From Venturia oleaginea (taxonomy: Eukaryota > Ascomycota > Dothideomycetes > Venturiales > Venturiaceae): 64,000 nt of DNA. Both the position numbers and the translations under genes were made by a program. The notes below the pieces were generated by a model. That model saw nothing but the letters and a program-made list of their open reading frames with translations. It searched no databases and had not been told where the DNA came from. How positions within the stretch are numbered: position 1 is the stretch's first letter; every line of letters begins with the position of its first letter. Shown piece after piece: positions 1 to 7,830 of the stretch. Location of the stretch: contig JABMLP010000008.1 in assembly GCA_013176395.1 (NCBI GenBank), positions 992,001 to 1,056,000 on the forward strand, given 5' to 3'.

Positions 1-1850
1 CGTATACGGAGTAATACCCTTGTGTGGAATCCTTGGCCTTGACCTACAGGAATTGGAAGTCTCTGCGTGGAGAAGCAATTTTAGTTACTTAGAACCTTGT
101 ACAACAATACATGCATGATACAGATCACTGACTTTATCACGTACACGTGTGCCAATACCTATCAACACCTTGAGACGTACATAGTAGTGATATAGAACGA
201 TTTAAATATAATTTTACTGTAGCTATGTCCCAGCTTCTATAGATCCCGTATATTCTCTATCCTTTAGAAGAACGACCTTGTTTTGAAGTATAGCTCGACG
301 CGGACCAACTCAAAAATGCGTTTCAACAGCCTCGCCTTCCTCTTGAGAGACCTTCTTTGGTAAACCATCTCGAATCAACATAATCATTACCAGTTCCTTC
401 AACTGAAAACTCGCAGTCTCACGGTAGCTCAAAAATCTCCCCCAGATACTATTCTTCTTCCAAAACTGCCAAAACCAATTGAGCGCGGCTGCTGTAACCC
501 CAAAAACAGTGGGGCTTGGAAAAACACCTCTACGGACTATTGTTGTAGAATCGATAAAGTTTTAGGATCGATAAAGCAGCATGATAAGAAGTGAAGATCT
601 GTAAGCCAAAGATTTCTATACTATTACTTTCTGTTCTCGTTTAAAACCTCCCGGGTAATAACCGCTTGCTAACCTTGTTGTTATTATTTAGTGCGAGTTT
701 GCGACATGGCTCCAGGTGAATTTTCAGACCTGTTGCCAACAGCGAGGAACGCAACTGGGTACTGCTGATTGGAGTGATTGCAGGCTTACCTGAGGACTGG
801 TACGGAATGGATCAAGGAACGAGATATTTGGTCTTTTGAGGTTGATTACCTCATCGAATCTTGGCGGATGCGAGCAGGGTCAGAAGACTGTAGCATGTGA
901 GTCTGGGTTTAAAGGGTGAATGCGAACGGACTACTGGTAATTGATCATTTCTCCAACCCAAACTGGCCTCTCGATGTTAACTGTAGATCAGTGAGATAAT
1001 GTCTTGGAGCAGTGGCTTAACCTAACCTCGAGGCCAGGCTAGCTTCTATCACGAGCGATATCGTCTCGCATTGCTGACTTACCTTCTACCCGCATCTTTC
1101 GCCTCCATTTTTGCTTAGCATGCCTCCTGTCGCATCGAACACGGCTGAAGATCTTTTCCGAGCTCGAAAGGGCAATGGCATACCTCATCGTTAGAAATCT
1201 CCTTGCTCATCGAGTCGCACAGAATTCAGGTAAACGCATGACCATTCGCGGTTTGCCCTTGGAGCATCGCCGCAGAAGAGACCTCTACAGCGAGCCATGC
1301 CATGGGAAGTATTGTTTACGGAGGATGGACGTGTTCGAATCTGACCCAACCCTACCAGAGGGCCACCGACGGTGACTCTACAAATGCAACATGAATCCTC
1401 ACTTTCGAGAACGACATCACTAATTGCTAGACAAATGAATTTTAGCCTCACCAGAAATTGAGCAAGTATTATCTCGATCGGCGATACTCGTGATCGAAAG
1501 TAATGTTTGGATGGAGACTGCTCTCAATACTTATCCTACAGCTCAATCCGACAATCAAGCACCATACCACCCAGGGACGCCTATAGCATGCAATGGTATC
1601 AAACTAACAAAGGGGAATAAAAAGAAAGGAGAAGACCAACAGTCCAAACGTAACACCACAAGCTGCTCACACATACTCAAAGCCCATTAGCTCCGTTCGT
1701 CATTTTATGCCCCTTGCGCATCAACTCCTGACTCTTCTGCTCCTGTTGTTGGGGCATACCAACAAGCCACTGTGGCGGCGTAATACCAGTCTGATCGTTA
1801 ATCGTAGACAGTAGAGGTGGTAGGTTCTGGATAAGGTTGCGGATTGGTGC
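1..1850. other. Gene-poor left end
   Basis: No gene with recognisable protein similarity was found. On the minus strand an open frame without an ATG runs from about 550 down to a TGA at 310-312. It could encode roughly 75 residues, rich in Trp and Phe near its start, and looks like a truncated gene remnant; I do not recognise it. The remaining short open frames lack splice logic and family motifs. The stretch 1700-1850 is the 3' flank of the minus-strand flotillin pseudogene. Confidence 0.5.
541..580. repeat. Dispersed TCGATAAA repeat, copy 1
   Basis: Two TCGATAAA words lie 21 bp apart, flanked by TTGTAG on the left and GC(A/T)GC on the right. The same arrangement recurs at 41249-41300, and the related arm CGATAAATTTCT forms the hairpin at 2979-3027. 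It directly abuts the open fragment at 310-550, so it may mark where a mobile element truncated that gene. Family unknown. Confidence 0.45.
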
Positions 1851-3615
1851 TTAGGGATCGGTACCGGCTCCTTCTTCTCCTGATTGATTGCCTGTGTGCC
1901 AAACGTTGATTTTGGGGGACAAGCCGTTGACGGCCTTAGCATTTGCATTGGCGAGGCGTCTATAGGTGTTGTTCTGCAACGTCATGTACTGCATCAGGCC
2001 TTGAGGTCCACCTAGAACCTTGCCCATCTCTCCGTAAGCCTTGGCCATTTCTATAAGATGTTTAGTTGGATTTGACAGCTGCACTGGAATGGAGATACCA
2101 ACCAGTGAGACCTTCAGCCTCTCTTTTCTGAGCATAGAAGTGTGCATCAGCTTCCATCTCCTTAGCCTGCATTTGAGCCTCAGCCTGCTTCGTAATCTCG
2201 TAGAACATCGCATCGGTCTTGGCCAGTTTAGCCTTTGCACCTTCTGCACCTTCCGCACCCTTGATTTCCGTATACAGACTAGTGTCAGCCTTCTGCTGGG
2301 CCGATTCTCAGGCAATTACAGCCTTGTTGACGGTCTCGGCACGTTGTCTTTCCAACACCATTTCAGCGCGCTTCAATTCGACGCCTTCTTGTAGCTGGGC
2401 ATCGCGTTCTTCGGCAGCGCGCTTGGCAGAGATACGCGAGAGGTTGAGTTGCTTCTCGATCTCGATCTCCTTATCCTTGAGTGCTGCATCGGCTTGAGCC
2501 TTTTTAGCCTTGCGCTCGGTCTCAAGAACGGCAGTGTTGGCGTTGATCTGAGCAACTTCCTGTTTGGTGCGCCCAACACGTTCCTGTTCACCAATTTCAC
2601 CCTGTCGACTGTTAGGATTGTTGAAATACTGCGAGTGCAGTGGCCCAATCTGAGAATTTACGCTTCACCAACTCAACATCGACATCGTTAATTTCTTGGA
2701 GATGATTGGTTCCGCCAGAATTTTAGCAATATTGACTTAGAGTTGCAGATGATCATCGAAGCTCAGATTTGCGTTGAGGGGCAGTAAGATGAAGCCACAA
2801 TGCAAATAAGCAGTCCACTGACCTTCATACGGGCCTCCGCCACGTCAATCTTAGCTTGATTGAGAGCCCCATCATGAGCCTTACGACTGAGGTACGAAAA
2901 GCACTCGGATCCGGGTGTATCTTGAAGCTCCTTGACGTTGCTAAAATGAATATGTCAGTGCCAGTCCGAGATCGATATCGATAAATTTCTGGCAATCTAA
3001 CAAACTCAAACTGCCAGAAATTTATCGAGTGCAAAGTTGACTTACGCATTGTAGATCCTAAGGCCAAACTAATCCAACTCGGATTGCACGTTCTTGATGA
3101 CCTTGTCCCTGAAGATACGGCGCTCTTTGAACAGCTCCTCCATCGACATAGTGGAAACAATAGAGCGGGTCTCGCCTTCTATAATAACTTTAACGATATC
3201 TTGTACATGATCACGGCCTTCTCCAACAGCGACTGCGTTCCGTACACTTTTACTAGCTCCAGAATCAGCGCCCGTCAGAAGAACCGCGTACTTGAGCTTC
3301 TCGACGGTCATAGCTGTAAGTTGCATCGAGAAGTCGAATGGCGTCAAACTAAACTTCGAGACCTTCTGGAACGGAAGAACGAAGGCCTTTTTCTTGATGA
3401 TTACGGTATCGATACCTGCGCCGGTAATGGCGAGGTACGCATCTGGGAATCGTCAGCATACTCTTGTTGATGAGAGATGATATATCTGAGACCGGTGCTG
3501 ATCAATGTCTAGAGACTCGTCGTAGAAACATCGCCAGGAATCGAGGATATGCTCGAAGAAGTTGGCGGATTAAACTGGGGAAGGACATACTGGGTTCCGC
3601 TACGTGATACCACAT
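1851..3615 (-). pseudogene. Flotillin-like protein, decayed (two nonsense codons)
   Basis: Flotillins are membrane-microdomain scaffold proteins with a PHB/SPFH domain and an Ala/Glu-rich coiled coil. Reading the minus strand, five exons join in one frame: 3615-3591, 3442-3046, 2940-2823, 2601-2112 and 2050-1851. Exon 1 starts MWYHVAEP. Exon 2 gives AYLAITGAGIDTV, the PFDF motif and VQDIVKVIIEGETRSIVS. Exon 4 is the coiled coil. Exon 5 gives MAKAYGEMGKVLGGPQG and a conserved ANAKAVNGL tail. Two codons break it: TAG at 3071-3069, where the family usually has Gln after QSELD, and TGA at 2310-2308 in the coiled coil. Both fit C-to-T changes. The family's usual LPAVFTIGP segment after EKL is also missing. 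All splice junctions keep frame, so the loss looks recent. About 410 codons in total. Confidence 0.8.
2979..3027. repeat. 49-bp perfect hairpin inside a flotillin intron
   Basis: Arms 2979-2994 and 3012-3027 are perfect 16-bp inverted repeats (left arm CGATAAATTTCTGGCA) around a 17-bp loop. The element lies in the intron 2941-3045. That intron is 105 bp, against about 50 bp for most introns here, so the hairpin accounts for the excess. The arm shares CGATAAATTTCT with the repeat at 41249-41300. It resembles a miniature inverted-repeat element or excision footprint. Confidence 0.6.
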
Positions 3616-4427
3616 CGTAGATGCTTAATGGTGTTTCGCTAAGTGTATAAGTGAGGTGTATGTTTGGTGGGATACTGGCGTAAGACAAGTGTTTCTTTAA
3701 GAGACTGGAAGTTGAACTGGAGTCTCTGAGTTGCGATCGACTTTTATATCGAAGACGGGAAGTCTGTTTCCTGCTGCGCTCACAACGGCCTGTATTACAA
3801 GACCCGTTCATTTTGTTAACCAGAGTCGGCGTAAGCGAAATAGGATACAGAGAAGGATGTTCGAAACTCAAACTCGGGTCGTTCCACCAGAAAATATGCC
3901 TGGCTGCGCAGACCAATCAGGTTAGCATCGTACTAGCACAGCCTCGTCCCGGTGGTATGATCAGCCATGCGCATTCCTTCCACGATTGCTCCGTGGGGCT
4001 TCCATCGTTTAGTCTGCCGTTAGAACCGTCTTCCAAACTTTCTCCAAAACCCCTCAACACCTATCCATAGCCGCGTGGTCCCGTTTGGCTAATAGCAAAC
4101 CACGGTTCACGGAACGCATAGGCACGTGTGGTACAGAGCGGGGTTAAGATTTTGTTAGCCACTTGGTTCAATGCCTATCGTTCCTCCATATCCCTTGGTG
4201 CTTACACTCGAGGACACCGGTTTTCCGTATTCAAAGCAGCCTCAGGGAACTAGACAAAACGCCTCGCCGCGGATCCGTGAAGAACAAGGCAAGGCAGATT
4301 CATCGTATCACGCCGCAGCTACCTGCGATAGACACCATCGACTGCATTCTCTTCTCGCAATAATAGCTCAACCCTTTGACCATCTCCTGAAGACCTCTCT
4401 GACGACAAATTGATTCCCGTATCTGCT

Positions 4428-5194
4428 ATGGCAAACGGCGAGAAAATGTCGCTTCCTTCGTACGAGGAAAGCATCACATTGCAGGACCAAAGCCTGGTGG
4501 TCAGCGAATTCTCGACTCCCTTAGCACCGTGCGAGCGACGCATATTCGATCTACAGTGAACACCCATATATATCCACTCATCGCAAAGAGAGCAGAGCGC
4601 GGGCTGTCGCAAACAGTGCTAGCACTCATACCTTCAAATGTCATGGCTGTGGATGAGTTTGCTGTTAGATTAGGATTCTCAGAAGGTACGCGCATTTTTC
4701 TCCGACGCAACCATATAATCCCGAGGAATGGCTGATTTGATATAGAAGAAAGCTCCGTAACGGTCATGGAGATCCATGGCATCGTTTCCGACGAAGAGGA
4801 CATCAACGAGGTCCGGTTGGAGGGTGAAATAAACACATTCGAGTTCTGTAAGCAAAAGGACGTCGTGCAAGACCTCGAGAGAGTGCTTCAAGAAAAGCTT
4901 TCCTCATCGCCGATTTTCTCCAAAGACTCCAAAGTGGAAACGCAACCAGAAGCTCTTCTAACTTCAGCGACATTGCCACTGCGGCAACCAGAACGGAGAG
5001 GCTTTTTTGGACTGCGGTCCTCTGCCAAGCAACGCATGGAAGTAACTGCACCTGTCGTGAAGCCAGTAAAGTCAAACGGGTTGGAGGTGAAGGTGGATCT
5101 GGAGGAGGTCTGCTTGCGTACTGTGTTGTCGTTTGGTCTGTTCGAGAAGGTAACTCGTCCAGCGATTGTGGTTCGTGTGAATGTGAATAGCTGA
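4428..5194 (+). CDS. Hypothetical protein with SLPSYEES N-terminus, frameshifted
   Basis: The N-terminus reads MANGEKMSLPSYEESI, a PPxY-like start seen in many small fungal proteins of unknown function. Good coding sequence resumes one frame over at about 4477, from GPKPGGQRILDSL, and runs to 4685. An intron at 4686-4745 joins it to a second exon (4746-5194) ending LFEKVTRPAIVVRVNVNS. No GT-AG intron of usable length repairs the shift between about 4475 and 4500, so a one-base indel (mutation or sequence error) is inferred. The corrected product would be about 230 residues with no membrane segment. Function unknown. It sits in the same decayed region as the flotillin pseudogene, which favours a real lesion. 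Confidence 0.55.
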
Positions 5195-5370
5195 GGCGGG
5201 CAGATGATGCATGTAGTTTATCTCATAAATCAGACGCTCCATTGTGCTTATTCCCCGTGACATTCTCAACCCATGCCACCTCATCAAATCCTTACTATAC
5301 TAACCTAATCCATCTTCAATCTACTTCTGCATCAATTAGAATCATTTTACCCCGGCACCCTAAGAACACA

Positions 5371-6060
5371 TAACGTATTCGATCACCCAACCCGTCAAAT
5401 CACCCAACCGGTCCAAATTTCTTGGCACGACCATCTTATATTACGACTCTTCAATTTCATCGCTATTAACAATAGATTCTAAGTCCGTCATGCTGCTATC
5501 TGATTCAGAAGATATCTCGATATCTTTTTTACAAGTTCGCGCATTATGCCCAGTTGCGCCGCAGTTCCCACAGAGCCGTTGAGTTGGTCGGGCTGTTTCT
5601 TGATCACCACTACCACGAGCCTTCTTCGATCCCTGAGGCGCTACAGACGCCTCTGCAGCTACCTGCGCTGCTGCAGCCCCATACTCTATAGTACATATCT
5701 GCCACCTCACACAGCCGGGGCGCAAATCCTCGCGAATCGAGGTCGAGGATATATCGGACAAGCGTTTGCTCTTCGGTAAGGGTAAGTTTCCGACCGTTTG
5801 GTGGTCTTTCGAGGATAAATGGGACTCCTCTGACGCGATCGGAGAGGGTTTGTTGTTTAACGTTGAAGGCGCTCGCAGCAGCCCGTTGGCTTCGGAGTTG
5901 GCCGGTATTCAAAGCTTGGATTGCAAGCTGAATTCTCCCTTCGTGTTGGAGTAGTAACTCATTACGTTGTTGAGACATAGTAGAATAAGAAGAGTAGTTG
6001 AGGTCTGGGCAAATTTTGACCGCTTGGGTGATCTGACGGGTTGGGTGATCGAATACGTTA
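5371..6060. mobile_element. Non-autonomous Fot1/pogo-type DNA transposon
   Basis: Terminal inverted repeats of about 48 bp (5373-5420 and 6011-6058, three or four mismatches) both start ACGTATTCGATCACCCAACC and are flanked by TA, the pogo/Tc1-mariner target duplication. Inside, on the minus strand, are the N-terminal DNA-binding part and the C-terminal zinc-knuckle end of a transposase, without the DDE catalytic core between them. The copy cannot encode an active enzyme but keeps both ends, so it could be moved by a full-length relative elsewhere in the genome. Confidence 0.85.
5441..5978 (-). pseudogene. Internally deleted pogo-family transposase
   Basis: The start at 5978 gives MSQQRNELLLQ followed by a Psq/CENP-B type helix-turn-helix (RSQRAAASAFNVKQQTLSDR), then LTEEQTLVRYILDLDSRGF, up to about position 5690. 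The downstream part is in another frame and encodes the family's C-terminus, with a CCHC knuckle CGNCGATGHNARTC and an acidic Ser-rich tail ending at 5441. The roughly 250-350 residue DDE core expected between them is absent. The junction lies near 5690-5705 and also shifts frame. It lies wholly inside the TIR-bounded element. Confidence 0.8.
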
Positions 6061-7352
6061 ATGGTAGCGTCTAAGCAAGAATGGGCGTAATTTTCGTATT
6101 CGCCGACTTTTCCATATTTTCTGAAACCAACATTCTCACGATATTAATTCAACCACGATAGTTATCAAAAATCCGTCACGGCCAATCTCTTTATTTAGCT
6201 ATTCTTTATATAGGTATATAAACTATTCCCCCGATATCTGAAAACCTAGAGACTAGATAGCATTCCTGTATGAGGCCCTAAGCCGACCTATCGTCTACTT
6301 CCTCTCCCCTAATATAACCACTTCAATAACGAGGTAACTACTGTTACAGATCACCTCAAGGCTGAAGAGCAGGAAGGCAGGACTCGCAAAGAATGGTTGG
6401 ATAACAAGAAGTTTTTGTTAGGACTGATAATGGAGGGGAATCCTTCGAGCACACAGGATGAGACTGGTGCGACGGGTCAGTCCTAAAGGAGAATAGTACG
6501 TGTAGGAGTCACGTGATATCTACACCGTTCCCACAGGTCTTGGCAAGGCTTACAGGTGTGGGAAGTGTGGGAAAAGGCCAAGAAGTGTGGGGAAAGGCCA
6601 AAAGGTGTAGGAATACACCTTGGCACCCAGAACCAGAAGGGTATATAGGGGAGATGTTGGACGGACTTTCCTTTCTCTCTTCGTGGTTATCTCATGTTAT
6701 GTTTCTCACATAGGAGCTTCTTCAACCTACTACAGTAACGACCTTTTACTTAGACACAATCAAGCACAAGTCATATGCACACGAAGCAAGCCCACCCCCA
6801 ACCTTCATACTAACCGACAAGCGTTCAGGATTGATCTGAGGATCAAATCGGTTAGACGACAATTGAATTGGGAGATACATCGGACGGCTAGGATCTAGTG
6901 AGCCTCCAAAGAACCTGAGCAAGGGAAGGTACTTAAGGTAAGTACTTCCAGACTGATATTGCCCTTACCCCAAACCCGCGGACCAGAACAAGAGGACACA
7001 GGTGTCAAGAAGGCCTTGACATAATCAACTGTGTTGAGAAACGAGTTCCCCGTAACACGAAGCCGAGCTTAATAAGGCGAAGCCGAATGAGGATTCGTTA
7101 TAGAAGATCGTATAGGGTTACGGAACTTGGCAGAGGAACATAGAAGTTGGTAGAATTACCAAATTAGGTAAGGCGTAGGAAAGGAGAAAAGAAGCCTGGA
7201 GAGTCTGATTTATGAGATAACATGTAGTCAGGTTTCTGAAGTTACCTCCTAGTTTGCCGATACCCAATCCTTCAAATTGGCGAACTTTGGTAGACATGCG
7301 TCAATAGCTATCCGTCATGCTTTCTGTGCTCACTTGATGTAAGCGTCTACAT
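6061..7352. other. Intergenic, repeat-derived sequence
   Basis: No intact gene. A short plus-strand open piece at about 6347-6487 ends in a stop just before the LTR-like stretch at 6501 and looks like the tail of a decayed retroelement ORF. Around 7050-7120 the word CGAAGCCGA occurs twice, which is typical of degraded repeats. The right part is probably promoter sequence for the Prp1 gene. Confidence 0.4.
6501..6760 (+). mobile_element. Possible solo LTR of a Copia-type retrotransposon
   Basis: The stretch starts TGTAGGAGTCACGTGAT and contains several copies of GTGTGGGAA/AAGGCCAA. It has a TATA-like GGGTATATAGGGG followed by a CT-rich downstream region, the build of an LTR promoter. A short reading frame ends just upstream, as expected for a 3' LTR. 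The right border is not clear, and no second LTR or target duplication was confirmed, so this is a tentative call. Confidence 0.35.
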
Positions 7353-7470
7353 CAAGGCAGCTATAAGACAGATATGAGGCATCTATAAGGCACCTATAAG
7401 GCACCTACGAGGCATTTATAAGGCATTTGGAAGGCATCCATCAGGCAGCTATAAGGCATGATTGCAGGCA
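7353..7470 (+). repeat. Degenerate ~11-bp tandem repeat (ATAAGGCAYCT)
   Basis: About ten imperfect units of the form (C/T)TATAAGGCA(T/C)C follow one another, about 360 bp upstream of the Prp1 start codon. The spacing between GGCA words is mostly 10-12 bp, close to one helical turn. It may be a promoter-proximal minisatellite or a binding-site array. Confidence 0.6.
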
Positions 7471-7830
7471 GCCAATGTTGGATGTTTCTTGATGGTTTGA
7501 CCTGGCCCGTGCCATGTAGAATAACTAAGCGTGATCTGATCCTCCCGTCCTCGATTTGGACAAAGATATTCTTTGCGACTTCAATTCCTTACAAATCACA
7601 AATCACCTATACATCTGTCGCATCCTGCTACTGTAGAGCGAACATTGGAGAGAGAGCACCACGAATAAACCTTGAATCCGCGAATCCAGCCTACCGAAAT
7701 CCAGGTACGAGCAAGAGCTCGAGACGTGAGTTATGCCGATTCTGTCTATACAGAGCAAATTCTAATCCTCCAGCAGCCATCTCCTTTTGTCCAAAGAACA
7801 CCTTGGAGCTGAAGCTCCCCCACATCCATC

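Noticed and set aside
7340..7470. CRISPR-like repeat array
   Set aside because: Units are 11 bp, degenerate and without spacers; a minisatellite in a eukaryotic genome.
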